The notes below the pieces were generated by a model that ran no database searches, had not been told where the DNA came from, and worked only from the letters and a program-made list of their open reading frames with translations. From the NCBI RefSeq assembly GCF_000425425.1, contig NZ_AUDK01000015.1, forward strand, positions 1 through 64,000: a stretch of DNA of 64,000 nucleotides, given 5' to 3'. Below, in pieces: positions 26,670 through 36,397 of the stretch. The number at the start of each line of letters is the position of its first letter. The stretch's first letter is position 1. This DNA comes from Flavobacterium daejeonense DSM 17708. GTDB lineage: Bacteria > Bacteroidota > Bacteroidia > Flavobacteriales > Flavobacteriaceae. Both the position numbers and the translations under genes were made by a program.

Positions 26670-27455
26670 TTAGGCTGTAGTTTTTACCAGATAAGGCTTG
26701 AATGTTTTGCTTTTTGCCGTTTTGTACGTTTTTTTAATGAAATATAAATCAAGCCAGAGTTTAAAAAAATAGCTGGGTTTTACTTTCGAATTTCCTTTTT
26801 CAATCCAGGATTTAAGTGGAATTTCGTTCATTTTTTTCAGCGCGTTTTCTTTGCCAAAATGCTTTATCATTCTAAAGAATAATTCGACATCAAAAAGCCA
26901 TTTGGATATAAATTCTTTTTGAAACAGAAGTAGGGCAATTTCACTTGTGAAAACTTTACACCCACATTGGGTGTCATATACTTTTAAATCTAAAATATTC
27001 GAAATAAAAGTAGCGATAATACGTCCGATAAGAAAGCGACTGTTTTCACGGTTGATGGTAGAACCTATTTTTCGAATTCGGGAGCCAAAGCAAAAGACAA
27101 TTTCGTTATCTAAATTGTTTTTTACCGCCATAAATTCTTCCAGAGTTGTGGCCAAATCAGCATCAAGATAGCCGATGTGTTTGGGTCTGAAATTTTTAGT
27201 ACAAAACAGTATGCCCTGTCTGACTGCTTCGGCTTTTCCGCTGTTTTGAGGCAAAGGTATCAGCTGAATTTGTTGCGGATGTTCCTTTTGGATTTTTTGT
27301 AGAACAAGGAGCGTATTGTCGGTAGAGCCGTCATTTACAAAGCAAACAGAGGCTTCGGGGTGATTTTGTAAAAAACGGGAATATTCAATGCCCGAAATAG
27401 CTTTTTCTTCATTATAACAAGGAATAACAATAAAGGTTTTTGATATTTCGGGCAT
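26670..27455 (-). CDS. Glycosyltransferase family 2
   Basis: A 261-residue GT-A fold glycosyltransferase like the DPM1/dolichyl-phosphate glucosyltransferase group. Visible blocks are VIPCYNEEKAI (10-20), NDGSTDNT (41-48), the DAD metal motif at 98-100 and CFGSRIRK. No transmembrane segment follows, so it is probably cytoplasmic or peripheral. It may transfer a sugar to a polyprenyl phosphate or to a surface glycan; the acceptor is unknown. Confidence 0.85.
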   Translation of the reverse strand: MPEISKTFIVIPCYNEEKAISGIEYSRFLQNHPEASVCFVNDGSTDNTLLVLQKIQKEHPQQIQLIPLPQNSGKAEAVRQGILFCTKNFRPKHIGYLDADLATTLEEFMAVKNNLDNEIVFCFGSRIRKIGSTINRENSRFLIGRIIATFISNILDLKVYDTQCGCKVFTSEIALLLFQKEFISKWLFDVELFFRMIKHFGKENALKKMNEIPLKSWIEKGNSKVKPSYFFKLWLDLYFIKKTYKTAKSKTFKPYLVKTTA

Positions 27456-27523
27456 TTCTTTTTTTTTTTGGTAAATATAGAATTACCAAAGAAGTGCTAC
27501 TTTATATAGAGTTTAAGAAAAAG

Positions 27524-28342
27524 TTAATATTGCTCTTTCTCGTTCGGAAAGTCTTTTGACTTCACATCTTCAACATACTGACTGATTGCCGAAGTCATCC
27601 CTTCATATAAATTCATGTAACGACGTAAAAATCTAGGACTGAATTCATTATTCATTCCCAGCATGTCGTGGATTACCAAAACCTGTCCGTCAACTCCGGA
27701 ACCGGCACCAATTCCAATTACCGGAATAGAAATGCTTTCGGCAATTTGCTGGGCTAATTTAGCAGGGATTTTTTCTAATACTAAGGAGAAACAACCTAGT
27801 TTTTCCAGAAGTTTGGCATCTTCAATTAATTTTAACGCTTCCTGTTCTTCTTTGGCTCTTACGGTATAAGTTCCAAATTTATAGATGGATTGTGGCGTTA
27901 ATCCCAAGTGTCCCATTACCGGAATTCCGGCATTTAATATTTTTTTAATAGAATCTTTGATTTCTTTTCCACCTTCTAATTTCACCGCATGACCGCCACT
28001 TTCTTTCATAATTCGAATTGCCGAACGCAAAGCTTCTTTAGGGTCAGACTGATAACTTCCAAAAGGTAAATCGACTACAACCAAAGCTCTGTTGGCACCT
28101 CTTACCACCGAAGAAGCGTGATAAATCATTTGGTCTAAAGTGATCGGCAGGGTTGTTTCATGTCCCGCCATTACATTGGAAGCCGAATCTCCCACAAGAA
28201 TCACATCAATTCCGGCCGAATCCACAATTTTAGCCATCGTATAATCGTAGGCAGTAAGCATGGAGATTTTTTCTCCCTGTGCTTTCATATCAATTAAGGA
28301 CTTAGTTGTAATTTTTTTATAGTCTTTTTTTGCTGTTGACAT
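27524..28342 (-). CDS. panB: 3-methyl-2-oxobutanoate hydroxymethyltransferase
   Basis: PanB makes ketopantoate from 2-oxoisovalerate and methylene-tetrahydrofolate, the first step of pantothenate synthesis. The 272-residue length is normal. Family blocks are [56 protein letters not shown] and [33 protein letters not shown] at 28363-28370 on the plus strand could be its -7 element. It is followed by the glycosyltransferase gene 68 bases downstream, without an evident functional link. Confidence 0.95.
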   Translation of the reverse strand: MSTAKKDYKKITTKSLIDMKAQGEKISMLTAYDYTMAKIVDSAGIDVILVGDSASNVMAGHETTLPITLDQMIYHASSVVRGANRALVVVDLPFGSYQSDPKEALRSAIRIMKESGGHAVKLEGGKEIKDSIKKILNAGIPVMGHLGLTPQSIYKFGTYTVRAKEEQEALKLIEDAKLLEKLGCFSLVLEKIPAKLAQQIAESISIPVIGIGAGSGVDGQVLVIHDMLGMNNEFSPRFLRRYMNLYEGMTSAISQYVEDVKSKDFPNEKEQY

Positions 28343-28409
28343 AGTAGTAAAATTAGGAACTGCAAAAGTAGTAAAACAATTTTGGATGAAATATAGAAAA
28401 GCTAATTAA

Positions 28410-29705
28410 CTATTGAATCCCGCATTTTTCACGTAACCATTTTATAGATTGAGTATTGGTTTCTCCAAAGCGCCAATGGGCAGAAATAGGAGTGATTACA
28501 ATTTCTTTTGGTGCTTTAACCGAATTAAAAGCCGAAAGGGTAGAAGTAGGCGGGCAGGTATTATCGTTGTACCCTGATGAATAGAATCCGGGGATTTTTA
28601 TTTTTTTAGCAAAATTTACTACATCATAATATTCCATAGTTTGTAGCTTTTCAGCGTTGTTGTTTTTGTATTTATCGCTAAACATATGTGGCCAGCCTCC
28701 GGCACGATCATGTAAATAACCTGAATTATCACAAAGTGCCGGATAAAAAGCAGCAATACAATTAACTCTTTTGTCGATTCCGGCAGTGACCATAGTTAAG
28801 GCACCGCCCTGACTGCCGCCGGTTACCACCACGTTTTTTTGATCAAATTCAGGAAGGCTTGTCAGGAAATCAATGGCTCTGACACAGCTTAAATACACAC
28901 TTTTGTAATAATAGTTGTCCTTATTGTCTAAGTGAATAGCCCAATAATCTGTAAGTTGTTTACGGATTTCCTGAAAATCTGTTTCGTTTATTTCGGGAGA
29001 AACACCGTGAATTTCAGTTGTAAAACTGATGAAACCGTCATCTGCATAAGAGGTTATCGGATTGATTTTCTTGACTCCCGCACCCGGCGGATTGAATAAA
29101 ACGGGATGTTTTTTATCGTCTTTTGGTTTGCTTAAATAACCATAAAGATAGTGCCCTAATTTATAGTTTTGTAAACGAACCAAATAAACGTCAACTGTTG
29201 GAGTAGATAATTCCGGTTTGTGTGTGATTATGGCATCCATTGGGATTTTGCTGTTTTCGGCTTTGGCTTTTTCCCAAAAATGGTCAAAATCATTAGGCAT
29301 TTTTACCGTTGGCTGAATTTCAAAAGGAGCAAAGCCTACTTTGATTTCGTTTTTATAAACGTAACCATCAATTTTGGTTTGAACTTTCAATTGTCGAAAG
29401 CCCGGAGTATTCATCGTTCCAATGTTAATCTCACCAATTCCGTGAGTTAATTTCAGCGTTCCTTTTTTTTCGGGAGCTAATTGTTCGGGACCGTATTGGT
29501 ATTCAATTTCTACATTTTCAACAGCCGATCCATATCGCAGAACGCTAATTTTTACGGTAGCTTCTTCATTGAGTTTGTAATTCCAATCGGGATGACTGGC
29601 AGTAAGTAGAATATCAATCAGTTTGATGGGAGCGGGCGTATTTTGTGCGTTTGTATTTACACTTAAAAAAAGGAGGAGAAGAACTAGTTTGTAAATAATT
29701 TTCAT
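28410..29705 (-). CDS. Secreted CE7-like acetyl(xylan) esterase
   Basis: An alpha/beta hydrolase of the acetyl xylan esterase / cephalosporin C deacetylase group (AXE1, CE7). The 431-residue precursor has a signal peptide (1-20), an N-terminal beta-sandwich-like region to about 130, then the hydrolase domain. The nucleophile is Ser298 in GGSQGG. The block YNDNTCPPTSTLSAFN holds the probable Asp, and ISAHWRFG the His. Removal of acetyl groups from plant polysaccharides fits the adjacent GH28 gene. A strong terminator separates it from the upstream GH28 gene, so it may have its own promoter. Confidence 0.82.
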   Translation of the reverse strand: MKIIYKLVLLLLFLSVNTNAQNTPAPIKLIDILLTASHPDWNYKLNEEATVKISVLRYGSAVENVEIEYQYGPEQLAPEKKGTLKLTHGIGEINIGTMNTPGFRQLKVQTKIDGYVYKNEIKVGFAPFEIQPTVKMPNDFDHFWEKAKAENSKIPMDAIITHKPELSTPTVDVYLVRLQNYKLGHYLYGYLSKPKDDKKHPVLFNPPGAGVKKINPITSYADDGFISFTTEIHGVSPEINETDFQEIRKQLTDYWAIHLDNKDNYYYKSVYLSCVRAIDFLTSLPEFDQKNVVVTGGSQGGALTMVTAGIDKRVNCIAAFYPALCDNSGYLHDRAGGWPHMFSDKYKNNNAEKLQTMEYYDVVNFAKKIKIPGFYSSGYNDNTCPPTSTLSAFNSVKAPKEIVITPISAHWRFGETNTQSIKWLREKCGIQ

Positions 29706-29726
29706 AGCAAAAGATGTTTAAAAACG

Positions 29727-29763
29727 GCAAAGGGTATAATATGTTTGATATTATACCCTTTGC
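29727..29763 (-). terminator. Terminator between GH28 and esterase genes
   Basis: The arms GCAAAGGGTATAATAT and ATATTATACCCTTTGC form a perfect 16-base stem with a five-base loop. On the minus strand it is followed by a short T-rich run. It lies 34 bases after the GH28 stop codon. Confidence 0.85.
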
Positions 29764-29797
29764 TGTGTATTATATTATTTTAAAAATAGAATCATTT

Positions 29798-31126
29798 TTA
29801 TTTGATGCTTTTGTTGTTCACTACTACATTTTTAAGTTTTAAACCTGTAATGATTGTTTTATCCATCTCCTCTTTTTTGGCTTCGATTTTTAAATTTTCA
29901 AAAGTGAAGTTGCTCAATTTGTCGTACTGTGTAATGGCCATATCATAGAAAACATCACATTTGATATCGATATTTCGCATAGTAATGTTGTCGCAATAAG
30001 ATAACGGAACGTCTTTTCTTCCTTTTAAGTCAAAAAACTGAGTCCAGGGTTTTACATAAATCATACTTTTAGCATAACCTTTAATGTTTTCAACGGTAAT
30101 GTACTCGTATTTTTGAGGGGTATCCGGACGCATTTTTAACCATAAAAGTCTAATGGCATTGTCAACAGTACAATTGCGAACAATAATATTTTTGTTGTGA
30201 ATAGCTTCGCTTCCGCTGGTTAAAGCACCGTGGCAAAATCCGAAATCGCAATCTTCGATAATGATATTTTGATTGGCTCCGTTGCTTGGGTCTTTATCCG
30301 CCCAAGGACCTTTTCCACCTTTTAAGGCAATAGCATCATCATTTACCGCCATATAACAACCTTTAATTAACACATTGGTACACACGTCAATATCAATAGC
30401 GTCAGTACTTGGTGCTTTTACAGGAGCATGAGGCGAAGTAATATGAACATCCAAAACTTTTACATTGTTACACTGATAATAATGGCTGGTCCAGAAACCC
30501 GAATTGTGCAATTTTACATCCTGAACCTGAACATTATCGCATTTCCAGATAAAAACTAAACGCGGTCTGGAAACTTCCAGGTTTGTACATTGCGGATTTT
30601 CTTTTCTTCTTTGCCAAAAAGCTTCCCAAAATTTCAAACCGTTTCCGTCAATAGTTCCTTTTCCGGTAATGGTGAAACCGTTGATACCGTAAGCATTTAC
30701 CAAAGCTGTGAAATATTCAATACTTTGTCCTTCAATTCGGGAAGGCATAAAAGGATAATCATTAATGTTGTCTGAACCTTTTAGAACCGCTCCTTCAGAT
30801 ACATGAAGATGGGTGTTTGGTTTAAAAAATAAAGCCCCGCTCATAAAAGTACCTTTTGGAATCACTACCACACCGCCGCCGTTTCGGTACGCTTCGTCAA
30901 TGGTTTTTTGAATGGCTGCAGTTTGTACTTTGGTACTGTCATTTAACGCACCATAGTCGGTGATGGAATAAAATTTACCTAAATCCGCCGGATTGATTTT
31001 GGAAGCATCCGAAAACCATTCCGGAATTGGAGTTCCGTCAGGAAAAATATTTTTATCGTTTTTTTGCGAAAATGAGTTTGTTGTTATTGCTAATGAGGCA
31101 AGAAGGAATAAACAGATTTTTTTCAT
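29798..31126 (-). CDS. Secreted glycoside hydrolase family 28 (polygalacturonase-like)
   Basis: A 442-residue parallel beta-helix enzyme with a signal peptide (1-20), of the family that cleaves galacturonan or rhamnogalacturonan in pectin. After a pectate-lyase-like N-terminus (YSITDYGALNDS), the GH28 catalytic blocks are STDAIDID (240-247), NDDAIALKGG (262-271), CHGALTSGSE (298-307) and RLLWLKMRP (326-334). The first and last blocks differ from the classic NTD and RIK, as is common in exo-acting Bacteroidota members. Probably periplasmic. It is a marker of pectin use, along with the neighbouring esterase. Confidence 0.88.
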   Translation of the reverse strand: MKKICLFLLASLAITTNSFSQKNDKNIFPDGTPIPEWFSDASKINPADLGKFYSITDYGALNDSTKVQTAAIQKTIDEAYRNGGGVVVIPKGTFMSGALFFKPNTHLHVSEGAVLKGSDNINDYPFMPSRIEGQSIEYFTALVNAYGINGFTITGKGTIDGNGLKFWEAFWQRRKENPQCTNLEVSRPRLVFIWKCDNVQVQDVKLHNSGFWTSHYYQCNNVKVLDVHITSPHAPVKAPSTDAIDIDVCTNVLIKGCYMAVNDDAIALKGGKGPWADKDPSNGANQNIIIEDCDFGFCHGALTSGSEAIHNKNIIVRNCTVDNAIRLLWLKMRPDTPQKYEYITVENIKGYAKSMIYVKPWTQFFDLKGRKDVPLSYCDNITMRNIDIKCDVFYDMAITQYDKLSNFTFENLKIEAKKEEMDKTIITGLKLKNVVVNNKSIK

Positions 31127-31291
31127 TTTTTCTATTAAAGGTTAATAATGATTGGTATCACCACAAAAAAGATGCCTGAGTTATTGGTTTTATCAGTGCT
31201 AAAATTTTGTGGGAACACGAAGATAAGCAATTTAGGAGGAAAACTTTATCCTGTTTAGTAAGCAGGACACTCATAAAAGGCCATTGTTTTT

Positions 31292-32590
31292 TTATTTTTT
31301 AGTGTTTGAAAAACGAATCAAGGCATAAATTGCAGTTAAAACGATAATTGCAATTACCGTCCCAATGATTTCATTTTGAGCTAAATTGGATAAAAAATAA
31401 AGAATAATACTGATGGAAAGAACAGGAATTATTAAGCCACCCGGAATGGTAAATTCGTCCGATTTTGTTGGTTGGCTGTAGCGTAATTTAATGACTGCCA
31501 AAACAACTCCGAGGTAAACCATCAGGATAGAACTGCTGGCAATAACTACTAAACTTTCAAAACTTCCTGTGACAGCAATTAAAAAACCAATTGCAGCATA
31601 GAGTATAATAGACAAATAAGGCGTTGCAAATGAAGGATGGATTTTAGCCAGCGCTTTAATCGGGATAACGCGGTCACGAGCTAGTGCGTATAAAGTTCTG
31701 GGATTGTTTAAAATATCACCACTTAAAAATCCAAACATAGAAATTGCCGCACCAATAGTTAAAATCAGGAAGCCAATAGGTCCAAAAATCACTTTGGCGG
31801 TAGCAGCCAGCGGGGTAGCAGTGTATTGAGGTAATTCGGTACCTAAAACGCCCTGCGCAACAGTTTGAATAAGCATATAAAGAACCACCACAGCGGTAAT
31901 GCTGATAAAAATAGCCTTTGGAATGGTTCGTTTGGGATTAATTACTTCACCTGAAACCACAATTCCGGATTCGCAACCCTGAAAGGCAAAAAATAATACC
32001 AGTGAAGTTTTGCCCAGTTGTTGAATATCAGGAAAACTTTCGATAGTAAGATTAGCAGTAGTAACCGCTTCCCATCCAAAAGTGACTAAAAGCAACAGTG
32101 GAATTAATTTTGCCACCGTATTGATTTTTACCAGTCCAATTCCCTGTTTGACCCCAATCACATTGATAAAAGCCAAACCAAAAAACACTATGGTTAAAAA
32201 AGAAAAACGTACCAAAGTTTGTTGGAAAAAAGGATGAGCAGCAGCCAGTACATTGACTAAGGCGTTAGAAACTGCGGCATCGGCCAGTAGCGTTCCCGTT
32301 ACAGTAAAAACTCCAGCCAGAAATCCGGCATAAGGACCAAAAGCCGTTTCAATATACGAATAAACACCTCCGGTTTGGGTTACTTTACTGGAAGCTTCGG
32401 CAAAGCAGAGCATAATCAATGCCATTAAGAGTCCGCAAAAAAGATAAGCTATAATACTTGAAGCGCCCATAGAAGTCGCTACAATGGCAGGCAATGCAAA
32501 GATTCCGGCGCCAATAATTACATTCATAATATTGGCAGATAGGCCAAAAACTCCTATGGTTCGTTTTAATTCTTCTTCCTGGTGACTCAT
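31292..32590 (-). CDS. APC family amino acid permease
   Basis: A 432-residue inner-membrane transporter with about 12 helices. The N-terminus shows the APC signature IIGAGIFALPA in helix 1. GGVYSYIETAFGPYAGFLAG and FFAFQGCESG are equally typical of amino acid/polyamine antiporters. Substrate unknown. It stands alone, with the short histidine kinase gene upstream on the same strand. Confidence 0.88.
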   Translation of the reverse strand: MSHQEEELKRTIGVFGLSANIMNVIIGAGIFALPAIVATSMGASSIIAYLFCGLLMALIMLCFAEASSKVTQTGGVYSYIETAFGPYAGFLAGVFTVTGTLLADAAVSNALVNVLAAAHPFFQQTLVRFSFLTIVFFGLAFINVIGVKQGIGLVKINTVAKLIPLLLLVTFGWEAVTTANLTIESFPDIQQLGKTSLVLFFAFQGCESGIVVSGEVINPKRTIPKAIFISITAVVVLYMLIQTVAQGVLGTELPQYTATPLAATAKVIFGPIGFLILTIGAAISMFGFLSGDILNNPRTLYALARDRVIPIKALAKIHPSFATPYLSIILYAAIGFLIAVTGSFESLVVIASSSILMVYLGVVLAVIKLRYSQPTKSDEFTIPGGLIIPVLSISIILYFLSNLAQNEIIGTVIAIIVLTAIYALIRFSNTKK

Positions 32591-32674
32591 TTTTATGTTT
32601 TCTGAAGTTTGTAATTAAAACGAATTTAGGTAAAATATGTTTTTATTAACAAAATAAAATCGAAGATTTTGGTT

Positions 32675-33370
32675 TTATAGCTTGTTTGTTTTGTCAATTG
32701 AAAGGTGAAATGTTGTTCCGTTATTTTCGGTACTTTCAAACCAAAGTTGTCCGTTGAGTTCTTCGGTGAGCTTTTTACTGATGTAAAGTCCCAAACCAGT
32801 CGAAACTTCGTTTTCAGTTCCAGTTCTCTCTGTTTGTGGTTGTTTATCAAATAGAGTAGAGTGAAAACTTTTGGGAATTCCTATTCCGGTGTCAATTATT
32901 GAAATAAGGGCTTTGTTGTCTTGTTGTGTCAGTTTTGTTGTTATGAGTCCTTTTCGAGGTGTAAATTTCAGGGCATTGTCGAACAGATTGTTTAGTACAC
33001 GGATAAGTTTAGTTCGATCGGTTCGGAGATAAATATCTTTGTTGGAGAATGATACTGTTAACGTTATATTTTTACTGTTGGCACGGTGTTGGTGTGTTTG
33101 TTGTAGTTCAGTAAGCAATTCGTTAAGATTAAACCAGCTTTGTTGGTAGGGCAAAATGAGTCCCGAGGTTAGTTCTGTTCCAAGTTCGCATTGTGTGGCA
33201 ATCAATTTTAGGTATTCCTGAATTTCGGGGTCTGCATCTCTGTTTAGTTTTTCGGATAGGAGTTGGTTCAGACCATAAATACCGTTGATGATGTTTCTGA
33301 AATCGTGTGCTGCCAGAGCAATTTGTTCTGATATTGTCGGACTGTTGCTTAGTTGTGTTTCATTTTTCAT
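32675..33370 (-). CDS. Short soluble sensor histidine kinase
   Basis: A 231-residue kinase with no sensor domain and no transmembrane segment. The phospho-acceptor is His22 in ALAAHDFRNIINGI. The ATPase domain shows NLFDNALKFTP, DTGIGIP and STGLGLYISKKL. No response regulator is adjacent. Its upstream region carries a 24-base hairpin and a G/C-rich structured element that its neighbours lack, so the gene may have been acquired. The 74-residue frame over its 3' end is a shadow. Confidence 0.82.
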   Translation of the reverse strand: MKNETQLSNSPTISEQIALAAHDFRNIINGIYGLNQLLSEKLNRDADPEIQEYLKLIATQCELGTELTSGLILPYQQSWFNLNELLTELQQTHQHRANSKNITLTVSFSNKDIYLRTDRTKLIRVLNNLFDNALKFTPRKGLITTKLTQQDNKALISIIDTGIGIPKSFHSTLFDKQPQTERTGTENEVSTGLGLYISKKLTEELNGQLWFESTENNGTTFHLSIDKTNKL

Positions 33371-33862
33371 TTGGACTTTTGGTTTTATGTTATATTACCG
33401 ATGTCCCACAAAAAAGAGCGTGGGACAGATGCAAACTCGTAACCGTGGGAGTCCAAGCCCAGAGAACAAAGTAAGGCAAAAGCCCACGCCATGCGCGAGC
33501 GTTTTGTCTAAACTTCCCTGTTCTCTAATAATTTTGGACTTTTCGGTTACAGGTAGCGTAGCAAACGCAATATTGTTATTTTATAATTTTTATTTTTTTG
33601 ACTCTATACTTTTTGTTTTTGTTGGTTGTTAAATCATTAAGTTTTAATAGTAAACCTTAGTAAAAAATGGATTTAATTTAGGTAGATGAATGACAAAGAG
33701 GTGTACTTCATTACGAATCAAATATATTGTTTTATTTCTTACAAAAAAAGAAATTTTTAATTGTTGTTTGAAAATTAAAAAAGCTCTTAATAGTTTAGGA
33801 TAAATATAGAAAATAGCTGCTTACGATAGACACACGAAGGGATTTGTGCCTGAGGCTTTGAT
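33371..33862. other. Intergenic region with structured repeats
   Basis: This 492-base region has a hairpin at 33403-33426 (GTCCCAC and GTGGGAC arms). It also has a long foldable element at 33439-33550 and a partial direct repeat: TTTGGACTTTTGGTT near 33370 and TTTTGGACTTTTCGGTT near 33532. The rest is plain A/T-rich sequence without an ORF. Confidence 0.6.
33439..33550. repeat. 112-nt G/C-rich foldable element
   Basis: Three complementary blocks nest inside each other: GTAACCG (33439) with CGGTTAC (33544), AGTCCA (33450) with TGGACT (33535), and AGAGAACA (33461) with TGTTCTCT (33519). The centre is unusually G/C-rich for this genome (GCCCACGCCATGCGCGAGCG). The layout of paired boxes separated by bulges recalls an attC recombination site or a structured RNA, but no match to a known class was established. 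Confidence 0.55.
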
Positions 33863-34435
33863 TTACCGAAAAATTTGTGTGATTTCTGCTTTTAATTCGG
33901 GTAAAACTTCCTGAGCAAACCACTCGTTTTTAGCCATCCAGATATTGTTTCGGGGAGAAGGATGCGGCAGCGGAAAATAGTTTGGCAAGTAGTTTTTAAA
34001 ATTTCTAACGGTTGCTGTGAGTGTTTTTTCAGCATTGTTGCCCAAGTAATAATTTTGAGCATATTGACCAATGAGCAAAGTAAGTTTCGCCTTAGGCATT
34101 TGTGTGATTAATTGTTGATGCCATAACGGAGCGCATTCCGGGCGCGGTGGTAAATCGCCGTGTTTTCCGGTGCCGGGATAGCAAAATCCCATCGGGACTA
34201 ATGCTACCAGATCAGGATTGTAAAAGTCGGTTTTGTCAATATCCAGCCATTTTCTCAGTGTGTCACCGCTTTTATCATTCCAGGGAATTCCTGTTTGATG
34301 CACAATTCTTCCCGGTGCCTGACCAATAATGATGAGTTTGCTTTCGGTTCCTGCTGCTACAACCGGACGAACGCCATCGGGCAGATAAGCTTCGCATACG
34401 CGGCAGTTTCTTATTTGGCATAAAAGTTCTTCCAT
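33863..34435 (-). CDS. Uracil-DNA glycosylase superfamily protein
   Basis: A 190-residue protein of the UDG fold. The water-activating motif region is GQAPGRIVHQTGIPWND (38-54). The DNA-intercalation block is PHPSPRNNIW (157-166). Two early cysteines (CRVCEA, 11-16) are present, but a full four-Cys iron-sulfur set is not. The role is probably removal of damaged or deaminated bases, but the subfamily is uncertain. It lies between the structured element and the small-gene stretch. Confidence 0.82.
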   Translation of the reverse strand: MEELLCQIRNCRVCEAYLPDGVRPVVAAGTESKLIIIGQAPGRIVHQTGIPWNDKSGDTLRKWLDIDKTDFYNPDLVALVPMGFCYPGTGKHGDLPPRPECAPLWHQQLITQMPKAKLTLLIGQYAQNYYLGNNAEKTLTATVRNFKNYLPNYFPLPHPSPRNNIWMAKNEWFAQEVLPELKAEITQIFR

Positions 34436-34534
34436 GATTTTTTATCAAAAGTTGTATGCTTAAAAATAAGAAAAAAAAGTTGATATACATATTGTGTAAA
34501 AAGAAATTCGACCGCTTTTTAATTTTGCCGCAAT

Positions 34535-34640
34535 CTTGTCATGCTGACGGAGGAAGCATCTCATCTATTAACTCGACAAAGTTATTTGCTCACTGTTGCA
34601 GGCACAGAATGCATCCCGAAACTTCGGGACTGCGCTAACG
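34535..34640. repeat. REP-type element with hairpin
   Basis: The stretch begins with GTCATGCTGACGGAGGAAGC, a form common in dispersed Bacteroidota repeats. It ends with the hairpin TCCCGAA-AC-TTCGGGA at 34614-34629. It sits between the glycosylase gene and the flavin reductase gene. No ORF of interest covers it. Confidence 0.5.
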
Positions 34641-34664
34641 GTTGTGTATATCCGAGCGGTCGGG

Positions 34665-35156
34665 TTATTTTTCAATTAGTTCTATAAATTCAGTTATTTT
34701 TAATTCGTTATCTTCTCCTTTTATTGTATGTGAATTTCCAATATATTCCATTCCTAAATATTTTGCTGTTTCGGAAAAAGGAAGCCAAAAATATTCTTCA
34801 AGATTTTCTCCTATTGAACAACTTAATACCGCCATTTTCTTTCCTCGAAGTTTTCGTCCGAGTTCTTTTTCAATAGTGAGTAAATCAGTAAATCGGTCAA
34901 AAAACACTTTCATTATTCCGCTCATTGAGTACCAGTAAACCGGGGTTACAAAAATTAACGTTTCATATTTTTCTACAATACTCTTTATTAAGTTTAAGTA
35001 GTCATCATTTCGGTTTTCGTGTTTGTAATCAAAATAGCTGAATTCATAATCGTTTAAGTTTAATAAGTCCCAATTTGATTTCTCAATCAGTTTTTTTGTC
35101 AAATTTGTTGTGTCTCCATCGTTTCTTGAACTACCCACTATTATTACTTTTTTCAT
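34665..35156 (-). CDS. NAD(P)H-dependent FMN reductase / flavodoxin-like oxidoreductase
   Basis: A 163-residue flavodoxin-fold protein. The phosphate loop of the FMN site is GSSRNDGDTTNL (8-19), and FVTPVYWYSMSGIMKVFFDRF (74-94) is the typical flavin-contact block of the NADPH-dependent FMN reductase family. It has no membrane segment. It is the first of four small genes in the same orientation, each with its own spacer. Confidence 0.83.
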   Translation of the reverse strand: MKKVIIVGSSRNDGDTTNLTKKLIEKSNWDLLNLNDYEFSYFDYKHENRNDDYLNLIKSIVEKYETLIFVTPVYWYSMSGIMKVFFDRFTDLLTIEKELGRKLRGKKMAVLSCSIGENLEEYFWLPFSETAKYLGMEYIGNSHTIKGEDNELKITEFIELIEK

Positions 35157-35220
35157 TCAGGATTTCTTTTTTTAAATGTGTTACAATGTCAGTCTAAAGG
35201 ATTCTTGTGTTAGCAGGGAA

Positions 35221-35790
35221 CTATGATTTTATGGACAATATTGCAATATCATTTTTTATTTGGTCAAAGTTTTTTACTTCTATTTTTCCCTTTGTAGGTA
35301 TCATATTTTGCCAAACCCAGTTGTAATGTTCAATTACTTTTTCTGCTCTCAAGTGGGGTCTATCTCCAGTTGTATGTCCGTCTGCAACTACTGTAATATT
35401 ATAATCTTTTGCTAAAGCAGACTGAACAGTGGATTCTACACAAAAGTCGGTCGCACATCCAGTAATAAACAATTCAGTGACATTTAGTTCTGTCAGCTTT
35501 GATTGAAGTCCTGAATTGTAAAATACGTCATTTGCATATTTATCAATCAGAACATCAGTAGATTCGATATTTAATGTATCTAATAATTCCCATTCTGATG
35601 TGCTTTTTTCAAATTCTCCGGTTCCAGTTCCATCATGTTGAATATAAATTACAGATAATTTTGCTTTACGAAATAATTTAGCAAGTTCATTGATTCGCAT
35701 AACAACGCTATCTGTGTCAAAACGAGGTGTTTTCGAAGTGAAAGAACCTTTTTGCATATCAATTATTAAAAGACTTTTTCTGTTTTTCAT
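35221..35790 (-). CDS. Cysteine hydrolase, isochorismatase family
   Basis: A 189-residue hydrolase. The catalytic triad of the isochorismatase/nicotinamidase family is visible as Asp11 (LIIDMQKGSF), Lys84 (DKYANDVF) and Cys117 (GCATDFCVEST). The natural substrate (nicotinamide, a ureido acid or isochorismate) cannot be read from the sequence. It is isolated from any pathway partner, as expected for a recently acquired single gene. Confidence 0.86.
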   Translation of the reverse strand: MKNRKSLLIIDMQKGSFTSKTPRFDTDSVVMRINELAKLFRKAKLSVIYIQHDGTGTGEFEKSTSEWELLDTLNIESTDVLIDKYANDVFYNSGLQSKLTELNVTELFITGCATDFCVESTVQSALAKDYNITVVADGHTTGDRPHLRAEKVIEHYNWVWQNMIPTKGKIEVKNFDQIKNDIAILSIKS

Positions 35791-35833
35791 TTATTTACAG
35801 TGATTTTTGGTCTTATTTACTTTTTGAAACAAA

Positions 35834-36397
35834 TTAATTTTTCCATTCTTCTTTTAGAATACTGTAGACGTAAGTTCCGTCACTTTCTCCATAAGATTGA
35901 ATGTTGTAATTTCTCAAAATTCCCTCTTTAATAGCTCCAATTTTTTCTATTGCCTTTTGTGACTTTATGTTTTTAATATCTATTTTAAATTCTACTCTTC
36001 TTAAATTAAGAGTGTTAAAACAATAATCTAAAAGAAGTTTTTTGCAAATCGTATTTATACCTGTTCCTTGGAACCTTTCCCCAATCCAGGTCCAACCTAT
36101 TTCTAATCTTTTATTACTAAAACTAAAATTTCCAAACATCGTCACTCCAATTGTACTATTGTCTTCCTTTCTGATAATTATTAGAGGATAAAGCTCTTTT
36201 TCTTTTTTTGCACCTAGACAGAAATTAAAATAATCCATTAAATCATTTCTGTTTTTTACTTTTGCTCCAAATTCACCTAATTCCTTATTATAGCTTATAG
36301 ATTCTATTGTGTCAATGTCATCAAAAGATAATGGGCGCATTAAAATTGACTCATTTTCAAGAGTCAATTCGCATGAGAAAAAATTATCTAAGTTCAT
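35834..36397 (-). CDS. GNAT N-acetyltransferase (RimJ/RimL-like)
   Basis: A 187-residue acetyltransferase. LMRPLSFDDIDTIESIS near the N-terminus, GWTWIGERFQGTGINTICKKLLLDY as the CoA-binding region, and RVEFKIDIKNIKSQKAIEKIGA are typical of the RimL-like branch. Possible substrates are protein N-termini, amino acids or small amines. It lies in the run of small single-gene units. Confidence 0.83.
   Translation of the reverse strand: MNLDNFFSCELTLENESILMRPLSFDDIDTIESISYNKELGEFGAKVKNRNDLMDYFNFCLGAKKEKELYPLIIIRKEDNSTIGVTMFGNFSFSNKRLEIGWTWIGERFQGTGINTICKKLLLDYCFNTLNLRRVEFKIDIKNIKSQKAIEKIGAIKEGILRNYNIQSYGESDGTYVYSILKEEWKN

Noticed and set aside
33439..33550. A tRNA or CRISPR repeat
   Set aside because: The folding does not give a cloverleaf with TTC or an anticodon arm, and there are no regularly spaced direct repeats.
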